A stretch of DNA of 64,000 nt, from NCBI GenBank assembly GCA_012729315.1, contig JAAYDI010000063.1, positions 1-64,000 on the forward strand, in the 5' to 3' direction. A program made the translations under genes and the position numbers. This DNA is from Planctomycetaceae bacterium. Lineage in GTDB: Bacteria; Planctomycetota; Planctomycetia; Pirellulales; Pirellulaceae. Positions 7,750 through 16,211 of this stretch are shown here, piece after piece. Position 1 is the first letter of the stretch. The number at the start of each line of letters is the position of its first letter. The notes beneath the pieces were generated by a model. The model saw nothing but the letters and a program-made list of their open reading frames with translations. It was not told the DNA's origin and ran no database searches.

Positions 7750-10242
7750 ATGGATGTGGCGTCATTTCTGCGAGAGATCGAGAGCCAGCCCGGCTACGCG
7801 GGCCAGCTGGTGCATGTGGAGCACCTGGAGGAGCGCGCGGGGCGTTATGCCGAGCCGGGCCGCCCGTTGCCGGACGAGTTGCGGCATCTCCTGGCAGCCT
7901 CGGGCATCCAGCAGCTTTACGTGCATCAGGCCCAGGCGCTGGATGCCGCGCGGGACGGGCGCGACTGGGTGGTGGTGAGCGGCACGGCGAGCGGCAAGAC
8001 GCTGTGTTACAACCTGCCGATTCTCGAGGCTTGCCTGGCAGATCCCGCAGCGCGTGCGCTGTACCTGTTTCCCACCAAAGCGCTGGCGCAGGATCAGCTC
8101 AAAGGTCAGCTGGAACTGCTGGCGGCCGCGCCCGATGCATTCGCGGGGGTGCATCCCGGCGTGTATGACGGCGACACCCCGACCGCGCAGCGGCGGCGCA
8201 TCAAGGCGGAAGCGAATCTGGTGTTGTCCAATCCGGACATGCTGCACGCATCGATCCTGCCGTATCATCCGAAGTGGAGCCGCTTCTTCAGCGCGCTCAA
8301 GTTCGTCGTGCTCGACGAAGTGCACACGTACCGGGGGATTCTCGGTGCGCACGTCGCCTGTGTGCTGCGGCGGTTGAGCCGCGTTTGTGCCCACTACGGG
8401 GCCCACCCGGTGTTTCTGGCGGCCAGTGCCACGATCGCCAATCCGGGCGAGCTGGCTGCGCGTCTGACGGGCCGCCCGATGTCGGTAATCGACGACGACG
8501 GTTCGCCCCGCGGGCGAAAGTACTTCGCGTTGTGGAACCCGGCGGCGTCCCAGCAGGATGCGCTGGCACGGGGGAGCGCGACCGACGATGCAGTGTGGCT
8601 GATGGCCCAGGCCATGCAGCGCGGCGCACAGACGCTCACCTTCACGCGCACCCGGCAGGCCACGGAACTGGTCAATCGCTTCGTACAGCAGACGTTGCGC
8701 CACGCCGGCTCGCCACTGGCCGCTCAGATGCGCGCCTACCGCGGCGGCTATCTGCCGCACGAGCGGCGGGAGATCGAACAGGATCTGTTTGCGGGACGCC
8801 TGCGCGGCGTGGCCGCCACCAACGCGCTGGAACTCGGGATCGACATCGGCTCGCTCGACGTCACCCTCCTGCTCCACTACCCGGGCACCATTGCCAGTAC
8901 CTGGCAGCAAGCAGGCCGCAGCGGCCGGCGGCGCGGCGAGAGCCTGACTGTGTTGCTGGCAGGCAACGATCCGGTGGACCAGTACCTGGCGCGGCACCCC
9001 CGCTACTTCTTCGCTCAGTCCCCCGAACATGCGGTCGTGGATCCCGAGAATCCGTATGTCCTGGCGCGGCACCTCCAGGCCGCCGCCTTCGAACTGCCGC
9101 TCGATGAGCCAACCGTGTCGTCGTTCGCGCGCAGCGGACCGGCGGTGGCAGAGATCCTGTGCGACGCGCATCAGCTGTCGCACATCGACGGCCAGTATTA
9201 CTACAGCGGCGCGGTCAATCCGGCGCAGCAGATCAGTCTGCGGCACATGAGCGACAACACGTTCAGCATCGTGTTGCGCACTCAGCCGCCCCGCGCGCAG
9301 CGCGGCAGCACGGTCGTGGCAGCCGGCCGGTCATCGCAGCAGGTGAGCGACAGCCGCGCGCAGCGCGCGGTGCAATCGGGCGGCGGCGGTGCCGCGGTGC
9401 ACCCACCGGAGGCCGAGGCCGCGCATCACGTCATTGCGAATGTGGATGCGATCAGCGCTCCCGAACTGGTGTACCCCGAAGCGGTCTACCTGCACAACGG
9501 CGAATCGTACTTCGTGCGCGAACTGGACTGGGAAGGCCGCGTCGCCTATGTCGAGCGGCACGAAATGGACTACTATACCCAGGCGGTGCTCGACAGCAGT
9601 GTGGATATCACGCGCCAGACCTGCCAGCGCCGCGTGCCAGCCCTGGCCCTGCTGGCCTACGGCGAAGTGGATGTGAGCTGGAAGACGGTCGGTTTCAAGA
9701 AGATCCGTTTCGCCACTCGCGAGAATGTGGGGTACGGGACGGTCGATCTGCCGGCCCAGCGGCTGCCGACCACCGCCTGCTGGCTGACCCCCGACGAGTC
9801 GGTGCGGAGCGGCCTGCGGCAGGCCGGCTATCGCCCGAGTGAAGGGCTGTGCGGGCTGCGGAACCTGGCCGTCGTCGCGCTGCCGATGATCGCCATGTGT
9901 GACAGCCGCGACATCAGCGGCGTTGTGGACAGCAGGAATCTGGGGGCGAGCAGCCTGATCCTGTATGACCGCTATCCCGGCGGGCTGGGATACTGCGAGA
10001 AGGGATACACGCTGCTCGAAAACCTCCTGGTGCTCTGCCGGCAGCTGGTCCGCGAGTGCCCCTGCGATGCCGGCTGCCCAAGCTGTATCGGATTGCCCAA
10101 TCTGCGTCCGGCCATCCACAGCGATCCGGACCTGACACGCGGTTACCCGGTTCCCGACAAAGCGGCCACCCAACTGCTGCTGGATCTGCTGTGCGCTGCG
10201 GAACAAACCGTGGCCGCAGGGAAGACGCCTGACCCATGTTGA
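7750..10242 (+). CDS. mrfA: MrfA/YprA-type superfamily 2 DNA helicase with Zn-binding DUF1998 domain
   Basis: An 830-residue helicase. Domain 1 has the Walker A SGTASGKT (77-84), the DEVH box in FVVLDEVHTYRG (about 187) and a SAT-type motif (LAASATIANP). Domain 2 carries ATNALELGIDIGSLD and QQAGRSGRRRG (motif VI). The C-terminal region has the Cys cluster CPCDAGCPSC of DUF1998. In Bacillus this helicase (MrfA) acts with the exonuclease MrfB in a UvrABC-independent excision pathway for mitomycin C adducts. The next gene here is the MrfB homologue and overlaps it by 7 bases, which strongly supports the assignment. About 50 residues at 511-557 are a Gln/Ser/Gly-rich low-complexity insertion. ATG 7750 is preceded by AGGAGG. 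Confidence 0.88.
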   Translation: MDVASFLREIESQPGYAGQLVHVEHLEERAGRYAEPGRPLPDELRHLLAASGIQQLYVHQAQALDAARDGRDWVVVSGTASGKTLCYNLPILEACLADPAARALYLFPTKALAQDQLKGQLELLAAAPDAFAGVHPGVYDGDTPTAQRRRIKAEANLVLSNPDMLHASILPYHPKWSRFFSALKFVVLDEVHTYRGILGAHVACVLRRLSRVCAHYGAHPVFLAASATIANPGELAARLTGRPMSVIDDDGSPRGRKYFALWNPAASQQDALARGSATDDAVWLMAQAMQRGAQTLTFTRTRQATELVNRFVQQTLRHAGSPLAAQMRAYRGGYLPHERREIEQDLFAGRLRGVAATNALELGIDIGSLDVTLLLHYPGTIASTWQQAGRSGRRRGESLTVLLAGNDPVDQYLARHPRYFFAQSPEHAVVDPENPYVLARHLQAAAFELPLDEPTVSSFARSGPAVAEILCDAHQLSHIDGQYYYSGAVNPAQQISLRHMSDNTFSIVLRTQPPRAQRGSTVVAAGRSSQQVSDSRAQRAVQSGGGGAAVHPPEAEAAHHVIANVDAISAPELVYPEAVYLHNGESYFVRELDWEGRVAYVERHEMDYYTQAVLDSSVDITRQTCQRRVPALALLAYGEVDVSWKTVGFKKIRFATRENVGYGTVDLPAQRLPTTACWLTPDESVRSGLRQAGYRPSEGLCGLRNLAVVALPMIAMCDSRDISGVVDSRNLGASSLILYDRYPGGLGYCEKGYTLLENLLVLCRQLVRECPCDAGCPSCIGLPNLRPAIHSDPDLTRGYPVPDKAATQLLLDLLCAAEQTVAAGKTPDPC

Positions 10243-11165
10243 CCGACGACGTGCTTTCACGCTTGAGTCAGCTCGCGCGCAGCACCCTGCCGCTCGCGCC
10301 GCCACAGCCGTGCCCTGCACAGGACACTGCACCGGACGCTGCGCAGGAGCTCCGGCGGGAGACGCCGGACAACGATATGTCACAGCTGCCGCCCGGCTGC
10401 GAGGTGGACACGGCGTGGGGCAGACACTGGCTGCGCGAACGACGGCTCTGGGACCTCTGGCCGCACGGGGCCGAGTGGTTGAGTCGCGAGCAGATCCGGC
10501 TCGACGAACTCCGCACTCAGGCCCACCGGCGACCGGCGGAATTGCAGGCGTTCCTCCGCAGCCTGCCCGGCCAGGTCCTGCTCCTGGACCTGGAAACCTG
10601 CGGCTTTGCCGGTTCGCCCATCTTCCTGGCCGGCCTGTTGCACGAACAGAACGGTTGCTGGATGCTCTCGCAACTGCTGGCGCGCACGTACGCGGAAGAA
10701 AAACCGCTCCTCCACACGCTCTGGACCCTGGCTGCCGGGAAACAGGTGCTGGTCACATTCAACGGCAAAAGTTTCGACTGGCCCATGGTGCACGACCGCA
10801 GCACGCTGCACCATCTCGGCCAGGACCCGCGTGCCGTACCCGCGTCCGAATCTGCCGCCTCCGCGGCGGCCGGCTGCGCGCCACCAGCGCAGCGCGGCGA
10901 TCCGCGACCAGCTCTGATCCACTGCGACCTGCTGCACCATGCGCGGCGCCGCTGGGGCGGCCGGCTCCCCGATTGCCGCCTGCAGACGCTCGAACGGCAC
11001 GTCTGCCACCGGCGGCGCGAGGAAGACATTCCCGGCCACGCGATCCCGGCCGCATATCACGACTTCGTCCGCACCGGCGACGCCTGGCTGATGCGCAGCG
11101 TGCTGCACCACAACGCACTCGACCTGATCACGCTGCTGCAACTGGCCATGTTGGCCGTCCAGTAG
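10236..11165 (+). CDS. mrfB: MrfB/YprB-type RNase H-fold exonuclease
   Basis: A 309-residue protein. After a proline- and alanine-rich N-terminus it contains the DEDD exonuclease core: VLLLDLETCGFAGSPIFLAGLL (first Asp/Glu pair, about residue 117), VLVTFNGKSFDWPMV (second Asp) and a late HHNALDLITLL (third motif His/Asp). The sequence after the first motif (SPIFLAGLL) matches the YprB subfamily. It should resect DNA after its helicase partner opens it at adducts. A Pro/Ala-rich insertion sits at about residues 203-225. Its ATG overlaps the mrfA stop (ATGTTGA), indicating translational coupling. Confidence 0.85.
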   Translation: MLTDDVLSRLSQLARSTLPLAPPQPCPAQDTAPDAAQELRRETPDNDMSQLPPGCEVDTAWGRHWLRERRLWDLWPHGAEWLSREQIRLDELRTQAHRRPAELQAFLRSLPGQVLLLDLETCGFAGSPIFLAGLLHEQNGCWMLSQLLARTYAEEKPLLHTLWTLAAGKQVLVTFNGKSFDWPMVHDRSTLHHLGQDPRAVPASESAASAAAGCAPPAQRGDPRPALIHCDLLHHARRRWGGRLPDCRLQTLERHVCHRRREEDIPGHAIPAAYHDFVRTGDAWLMRSVLHHNALDLITLLQLAMLAVQ

Positions 11166-11219
11166 AAGCCCGGCAGCCAGACAACGCACAAAGCATCGCA
11201 CCACGAACAAAGAACAAAA

Positions 11220-11265
11220 AAAGGCTGTAACCGACCCAGCAGTGCTGGCTCAAGCTACAGCCTTT
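11220..11265. terminator. bidirectional hairpin terminator
   Basis: AAAGGCTGTA (11220-11229) pairs exactly with TACAGCCTTT (11256-11265); a second hairpin, CCAGC-AGT-GCTGG, sits in the loop. Read on the minus strand the stem is followed by a run of Ts (the A-run at about 11213-11222), as in a Rho-independent terminator. It can end mrfB transcripts and those of the minus-strand gene at 11552. Confidence 0.7.
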
Positions 11266-11551
11266 CCTATCTCAAACTTCCGGCCAATTGCGACAAATGG
11301 AGTCGCTGCGAGAAAGGCGAGGATCTGGCGTGCTACTGCACAAGCCGTTTGGTGATCCTGGCCAACGCGTTTCTTTTGGTCCCTCTGTCGGAATCACGAC
11401 CGGAAGTATTTGAGTCTCTGCTGGTATTGTACCTCACAGTCAATCGTGAAGCACTCAACCGGGAGTTTAATCGGCAATTTTCTGCGTCGCATGCAACACA
11501 AATCAAACATATAATCCTGTGCCGAACTCGAGAAATCTCTGATCCCGCCCG
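11266..11551. other. AT-richer spacer without a supported gene
   Basis: This stretch is visibly less GC-rich than its surroundings. It holds only short open frames with no recognisable motif (for example 11349-11561 plus), which I do not call. Confidence 0.5.
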
Positions 11552-12250
11552 TCAGGTGTGAGCCACCAGTCCAATGTCGATCAAGTGGCGCGCAAGTTGC
11601 GTGAGCTGAGGGGCGTCGACCAGCGCTGAGAGGCGTGCCCACTGGGCAACCGTACAGGGCTCGTAGTCGGCCAGTTCGTTGATCAGGACCTGCCCTTCGA
11701 GTCCCATGCGGATGCCGCGCAGATCGCTTCCATCCAGGAAAAACAAGGCGCTGCCCGACAGCCGGCTGTTTGCCGCCACATCCGACTCGGTGCTCCAGCG
11801 AATCCAGCAGTTCGCTGGATTCAAGTGCAGCTGACCTGTGCCGTCAGCGTTGGCGGACAGGGGCCGGTCGGCCATCGCTCGCTTCAGCTCCAGGAACCGC
11901 CGGTACCGTTTCGCGCGCCGCGCGATGGCTTGCTCGATGCGCAGGCGTGCCCGAGCGGCCACCACGACTTCCTGATGATAGGGGATCAGCCGGCACCAGC
12001 GATCGAGTCCGGCCAACGCGATCTCTGCCAGTCCGCTGCTCCCGAGACTCGGCGGATGGCGTGCCGGGAGAGCCCGTGCCACCACGCGGTCGGCGGCCTG
12101 CGCCACACGTACCGGCCAGGAGACCAGCACAGACTGACGCGGCTCAAACGCCGGCAACGCCACGAACGGTGGCAACACCGGTTGGTCCGCCGGGTTGGCA
12201 TCGCTGTGCTGCGGAACCCAGGCTTCCAGAGCCGGAACTAACGAGCTCAT
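11552..12250 (-). CDS. hypothetical protein
   Basis: A 232-residue protein that I do not recognise. It has a central basic helix-forming stretch (ARARLRIEQAIARRAKRYRRFLELKRAM) and a C-terminal part that could be a winged-helix-like fold (CTVAQWARLSAL...QLTQLARHLIDIGLV). There is no signal peptide or membrane segment. ATG 12250 is chosen over ATG 12271 because GGGAG lies 11 bases upstream of the former. It stands alone between repeat-bearing spacers, with the terminator at 11220-11265 downstream. Coding potential is supported by GC-rich third positions and uninterrupted frame, not by homology. Confidence 0.55.
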   Translation of the reverse strand: MSSLVPALEAWVPQHSDANPADQPVLPPFVALPAFEPRQSVLVSWPVRVAQAADRVVARALPARHPPSLGSSGLAEIALAGLDRWCRLIPYHQEVVVAARARLRIEQAIARRAKRYRRFLELKRAMADRPLSANADGTGQLHLNPANCWIRWSTESDVAANSRLSGSALFFLDGSDLRGIRMGLEGQVLINELADYEPCTVAQWARLSALVDAPQLTQLARHLIDIGLVAHT

Positions 12251-12427
12251 ATCTCGGTGCTCCCACGACATGCGATTCCAGGTTGGGTGAGGGGGGGGAA
12301 CAGTACACGAAAACCACCTTAGAGTTCAACATCCATTTCCAGGTGCCGGAACGCACTTTCTCGGGAGAGGGACCACAGGGGGAATTCAGGAATGCGGGAA
12401 TTCGGGAATTGGCAACTGGGCCGTGTG

Positions 12428-12451
12428 GCTTACTTGTTAGCCGTGCTGAAG
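12428..12451 (+). repeat. 24-base dispersed intergenic repeat, copy 1
   Basis: Contains the core TTACTTGTTAGCCGTG and matches 17748-17771 at 23 of 24 positions (one T/C difference). Both copies lie in spacers upstream of minus-strand genes or downstream of others. Confidence 0.7.
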
Positions 12452-12571
12452 GAGCGGATCGGTGAGCCCAACAACCAACAACTGGACGAGAAGCTGACGC
12501 ATCAGCACGCGGCTCATTGCCAACGTACGGCGTCTTGCCCCGGCTGTCCGCTTGTCCGCTGTTCTTTACCG

Positions 12572-12619
12572 CGAAGCGGTTACACTCCGCAGCCCGGGGT
12601 GCGGAGTGTAACGCCTTCG
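12572..12619. repeat. 19-bp near-perfect hairpin
   Basis: The arms 12572-12590 and 12601-12619 are reverse complements at 17 of 19 positions; the inner 12 (GTTACACTCCGC) are perfect. Loop of 10 bases. No T-run follows, so a REP/MITE-like repeat is as likely as a terminator. Confidence 0.7.
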
Positions 12620-12846
12620 GCGCACTCAGTCGCTGCAATCAGCAGGAATCGCGCAAACGGAACAAGAGACAGCGGGTGGGGGGGTCAGCGCGCGTTCCCG
12701 GTGAGTTCCCCGGGAGTTGGACGGGGCGGGTGCACGATACATAACACGAGGAGGACCGCAAGGTCTTCTTTCCCGAGGTGGCTGTGGCGGGGAGCCGGCG
12801 TCGTGGGGATGCCGCTCGATCCCGCGCAGGGCGCCTGAACGGTTGC

Positions 12847-12959
12847 GGAACAGGACGATGAGGTCTGCGGGTTGCGTTGGGCGACGAGGTTAGCTTCCCT
12901 CGTGACGCATTGGGCCGTTACGCCCGGCGAGACTGACGCTGGACCTGTCGTCCTGTTCC
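12847..12959. repeat. 12-bp inverted repeat ends of a ~110-base element
   Basis: GGAACAGGACGA (12847-12858) and TCGTCCTGTTCC (12948-12959) are exact reverse complements enclosing about 90 bases. Could be the ends of a small non-coding element; no target duplication was seen. Confidence 0.45.
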
Positions 12960-12970
12960 GACCGTGTCCT

Positions 12971-13004
12971 GGGGGTACCGTGATCGCGGGGGTACGGTGA
13001 TCGC
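12971..13004. repeat. two tandem 17-base repeats
   Basis: Two adjacent copies of GGGGGTAC(C/G)GTGATCGC (12971-12987, 12988-13004), ending five bases before the purU stop codon. Confidence 0.75.
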
Positions 13005-13008
13005 GGGA

Positions 13009-13863
13009 TCAGTACTGAGCCACGACGCGTTGGAAGTGCAACCGGACCTCGCGGTCCACGACGCGCCGCACACCCTCGACCAGGCACCGCGGCTCGTTGT
13101 CTTCCTGCCCGATCCGGATGATGTCATCCAGTTTCATGCCGGGTGGGGTCGTGAAGGTGGACTGGAAGATGATCTGATTTCCGGCATCCAGTTCGGGCAC
13201 GACGAAGTGGCATGTGGCGCCGTAGGTGAGCATGCGGCTGGCGAACGCATCGTGATAGGGTCGCGCACCGGGGAAGCTCGGCAGCAGTCCGTGGTGCAGG
13301 TTGATGATGCGCCCGCCCGCGTAGGCCCAGCAGGTCGCGGGGGGCAGAATGCGCATGTAGCGGGCGAGCACGACGTAGTCGGTTTCGTACTCGTCCAGCA
13401 GTGCCAGCATCTGGTCGTCATGGGGGTTGCCCTGTTCGTCCGCCGTCAGATGCCAGGGGACGTGGAACTGTTCGGCCAGTCCGCGGCAGGCCGGGCGGTT
13501 ACCCATCATCACGGCGATGTCGGCGGCCAGCCGCCCGTCGCGGACGGCGCGCAGCAGCGCCAGGGGAGGCTCCGTGCGGTGGGTGGTCCAGAGGGCCAGA
13601 CGCGGGCGCTGCGCGCGGAGTTCGGGGGACCAGACGCGAATGGCCAGGTTCGTGCGCTGGCCGATCTGCTCCATGGCCTCGCCCAGTTCCGCGTACTTGC
13701 CGGCGGGCAGTGCGATCCGCAGCAGCATGGCAAACAGCGCGGCCGAGTCGTGATTGTACATCTGGATTTCTTCGATATTGGCCCCCTGCCCGGTCACGAA
13801 ATGGACGATCGGGTCGGCCAGCCCCACGTTGTCGGGCCCCAGAGCGGTGATAATGGTTTCCAT
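13009..13863 (-). CDS. purU: formyltetrahydrofolate deformylase
   Basis: A 284-residue enzyme that hydrolyses 10-formyl-THF to THF and formate. The N-terminal ACT domain (about 1-80) starts METIITALGPDNVGLADPIVHFV. The C-terminal formyltransferase-fold domain contains the conserved INLHHGLLPSFPGARPYHDAF (catalytic Asn and His) and FVVPELDAGNQII (catalytic Asp region). Length agrees with the family (about 280). It is monocistronic, divergent from the YkgJ-type gene. ATG 13863 starts directly with the ACT domain, with no residues to spare. Confidence 0.9.
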   Translation of the reverse strand: METIITALGPDNVGLADPIVHFVTGQGANIEEIQMYNHDSAALFAMLLRIALPAGKYAELGEAMEQIGQRTNLAIRVWSPELRAQRPRLALWTTHRTEPPLALLRAVRDGRLAADIAVMMGNRPACRGLAEQFHVPWHLTADEQGNPHDDQMLALLDEYETDYVVLARYMRILPPATCWAYAGGRIINLHHGLLPSFPGARPYHDAFASRMLTYGATCHFVVPELDAGNQIIFQSTFTTPPGMKLDDIIRIGQEDNEPRCLVEGVRRVVDREVRLHFQRVVAQY

Positions 13864-14010
13864 CGCGTATTCTGCGTCAACTGGTCAAGCGTGACCCTGT
13901 CTGATACCCTTAACTGATTAGCCAAATATAGGCTCTGCCGCCGCGGCCGGCCGCTGGTCGGGCTGCGATTTGGCCCTCTCCCCGGACCCCGTTTATCGCA
14001 CATATCCGTC

Positions 14011-14451
14011 ATGACCGAGCCGATTCCCCAGCAGACCTCCCGCGCGCAGCTCCAGCCTGGCGAAGTGCTGTGCGATTACTGCACCGGCCGCTGCTGCCGG
14101 TACTTTGCCCTTCCGATCGATGCGCCGACGGAGCAGGCCGATTTCGAGTATATCCGGTGGTATCTGCTGCATGACCGCGCGACGGTGTTCACGGAGGACG
14201 GCCAGTGGTACCTGCTGGTCCACACCACGTGCAAGCATCTGCAGCCGGACAACCGCTGCGGGATCTACGCCACGCGGCCGCAGATCTGCCGCGAGTACTC
14301 GACCGATGCCTGTGAGTACGACGACGACTTCACGTACGAACGGTACTTTGAAACACCGGAGCAGATCAGCGAGTATGCGGAGGCGGTCCTGCAGAAGCCC
14401 GGCCAGGAGGTCCGCAGTCCGCGACCCGCGTTGCTCCCCGTATTGAATTGA
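14011..14451 (+). CDS. YkgJ-family cysteine cluster protein
   Basis: A 146-residue protein with CDYCTGRCCRY at residues 21-31 followed by CKHLQPDNRCGIYATRPQICREY; this C-x2-C-x3-CC ... C ... C-x8-C pattern defines the YkgJ (CxxCxxCC, PF03692) family, thought to bind zinc or an iron-sulfur cluster. Biological role unknown. It lies 24 bases ahead of hisS and is probably co-transcribed with it. Confidence 0.8.
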   Translation: MTEPIPQQTSRAQLQPGEVLCDYCTGRCCRYFALPIDAPTEQADFEYIRWYLLHDRATVFTEDGQWYLLVHTTCKHLQPDNRCGIYATRPQICREYSTDACEYDDDFTYERYFETPEQISEYAEAVLQKPGQEVRSPRPALLPVLN

Positions 14452-14475
14452 ACTTCCGGCAGAAGGCGCCCCACC

Positions 14476-15834
14476 GTGTCCCTCATCACTCCGCGCACGC
14501 TGAAAGGCTTTCGCGACTACGTACCAAGCTCCATGATGCCGCGCGAGCGGCTGATCGAGACGGCCAAACGCGTTTACCGGTCGTACGGCTTCAGTCCGAT
14601 TGACACGCCGGCGCTCGAGTACCTGGAAGTGCTTCAAGGCAAGGGCAGCGACGAGACCGATCGCCAGCTATATCAGTTTGTCGATCATGGTGGGCGCGCG
14701 GTAGGGCTGCGGTTCGATCTGACGGTGCCCCTGGCGCGGTTCGTGGCCCAGCATGCGTCCGAGCTGGGGATGCCCTTCAAGCGGTACCATGTCGCCACCG
14801 TCTGGCGCGGCGAGAACACGCAGCGGGGCCGGTACCGGGAGTTCATGCAGTGTGACTTCGACACGATCGGGACCCAGAGCGTAGTGGCCGACATCGAAAC
14901 AGCGCTCGTGATCCACGACCTGATGCTGGCCATCGGCTTCGACCAGTTCACGATCTGCGTCAACAACCGCCTGGTCCTCAACGGCCTGCTCGAAAAGCTC
15001 GGCCTGGCGGCCCAGGCGACCGCTATCCTGCGGGCGCTCGACAAGCTCGCCAAAATCGGCGCGGAGAACGTGCTCGAGGAGATGCAGCAGCAGGCGCAGG
15101 CGACCCGCGCGCAGGCCCAGCAGGTGCTCCAGCTGGCCGCCCTGCGCGGCACGGCCGATGAGGTGCTGCAGCAGCTCGACACCATCCTGGCGGGCAGCGC
15201 GAACGGTGCGGCCGGCGCCGAGAGCCTGCGGCAGGTGCTCTCCGGGGTACGGGCGGCCGGTGTGCCGGACACGCGCGTGAAGCTCGATCTGTCCATCGCC
15301 CGCGGGCTCGACTACTACACCGGCACCATCTTCGAGACCTACCTGGGCCCGCTCCCCACGATCGGCAGCGTCTGCTCGGGCGGCCGCTACGACAATCTCG
15401 CCGGGCTGTTCACGAAACAGCATCTGCCGGGCATCGGCGCCTCGCTCGGACTCGACCGGCTGCTGGCCGCGATGGAAGAGCTGGGCATGGTCGAGAAGGT
15501 AGCCACGCCGGCCTCGGTGCTCCTTACCTATTTCGCCCCGGATCACCTGCCGGCCTACCTCCAGCTGGCCGCTCAGCTGCGTGCGGCCGGGCTGCGCGTC
15601 GAGCTGTACCCGGAAGCCAAACGGTTGGGCCAGCAACTCAAGTACGCCGACCAGCGCGGATTCCGCGTGGCGCTGGTGGCCGGTGACGACGAATGGGCAC
15701 GGCGGACCTGCCAGGTCAAGGATCTGCGTACCGGCGAGAGCCAGGAGGTGAATCTGGACCCGGACGCCGAGCCGGTCGCCCAGGCAATCCATGCGATTCT
15801 CAGCAGCGATCTGCCGGCGCCGGAGGAGCACTGA
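14476..15834 (+). CDS. hisS: histidyl-tRNA synthetase
   Basis: A 452-residue class II synthetase. It begins PRTLKGFRDYVP, has motif 2 in RGRYREFMQCDFD, the HisRS-specific LDYYTGTIFE and the histidine-binding GIGASLGLDRLL (motif 3). The C-terminal anticodon domain follows (ASVLLTYFAPDHLPAYLQLA...). There is an Ala/Gln-rich stretch at about 205-225 within the insertion domain. Start is GTG 14476, 24 bases after the YkgJ-like gene. Confidence 0.93.
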   Translation: MSLITPRTLKGFRDYVPSSMMPRERLIETAKRVYRSYGFSPIDTPALEYLEVLQGKGSDETDRQLYQFVDHGGRAVGLRFDLTVPLARFVAQHASELGMPFKRYHVATVWRGENTQRGRYREFMQCDFDTIGTQSVVADIETALVIHDLMLAIGFDQFTICVNNRLVLNGLLEKLGLAAQATAILRALDKLAKIGAENVLEEMQQQAQATRAQAQQVLQLAALRGTADEVLQQLDTILAGSANGAAGAESLRQVLSGVRAAGVPDTRVKLDLSIARGLDYYTGTIFETYLGPLPTIGSVCSGGRYDNLAGLFTKQHLPGIGASLGLDRLLAAMEELGMVEKVATPASVLLTYFAPDHLPAYLQLAAQLRAAGLRVELYPEAKRLGQQLKYADQRGFRVALVAGDDEWARRTCQVKDLRTGESQEVNLDPDAEPVAQAIHAILSSDLPAPEEH

Positions 15835-15953
15835 CAAGCGCCCGACTCGCGTTTGGCAGTCCGGCCGCGGTGGATTACAATAAGCACCCGGCGCGACCCG
15901 TGTCGCCGCGCCTGCCACCCGTGCCCGCATCAACCCCGACTGTCGCCGATATC

Positions 15954-16190
15954 ATGATGTCACAGCCACCCGCGCTCCGCCGCCACCTGCTGGTGATCGT
16001 CCTGTCCGCTCTCCTGCTCGCCACGCACACGGCACCGGCCGCCGCCGCGGTCCCCGCGGCGCTGGCATTGCCGGTGCTGTGCGGCAAGAGTTGGATGATC
16101 GGTTACGCGCTGCTGTTCCTCGGCATACTGCTCGGCATGCTCGCGCTGCTGATCCCTTCCATGCGCAAGGTGCTGCGCAAGAAGGACTGA
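15954..16190 (+). CDS. small membrane protein
   Basis: A 78-residue protein starting at ATG 15954 or the adjacent ATG 15957. It has a signal-peptide-like hydrophobic N-terminus ending AAAAVPA, a second helix (GYALLFLGILLGMLALLIP) and a basic tail MRKVLRKKD. This topology suggests an inner-membrane protein with a cytoplasmic C-terminus, and I do not know its role. It follows hisS by 119 bases and converges on the aminotransferase gene. The longer open frame upstream (from 15693) is a shadow within hisS. Confidence 0.6.
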   Translation: MMSQPPALRRHLLVIVLSALLLATHTAPAAAAVPAALALPVLCGKSWMIGYALLFLGILLGMLALLIPSMRKVLRKKD

Positions 16191-16211
16191 GCACGAGGCG
16201 GCCGGCCCGGC

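Larger units (their letters stand above)
12251..13008. other. repeat-rich spacer, no gene
   Basis: About 760 bases without a convincing gene. They carry a 24-base repeat shared with 17748, a 19-bp hairpin, a distant inverted repeat and a 17-base tandem repeat, each listed separately. Near 12380-12415 GGGAATT-type words recur in direct orientation. Open frames here (such as 12392-12838 plus) look like chance. Confidence 0.6.

Noticed and set aside
11349-11561. 70-residue plus-strand frame starting MVILANAFLL
   Set aside because: Hydrophobic start is suggestive, but there is no ribosome site, it overlaps the 3' end of the minus-strand gene and lies in an AT-richer spacer.
12392-12838. 148-residue frame over the repeat cluster
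   Set aside because: Spans the hairpin and repeats; coding-like third positions are lacking and there is no similarity.
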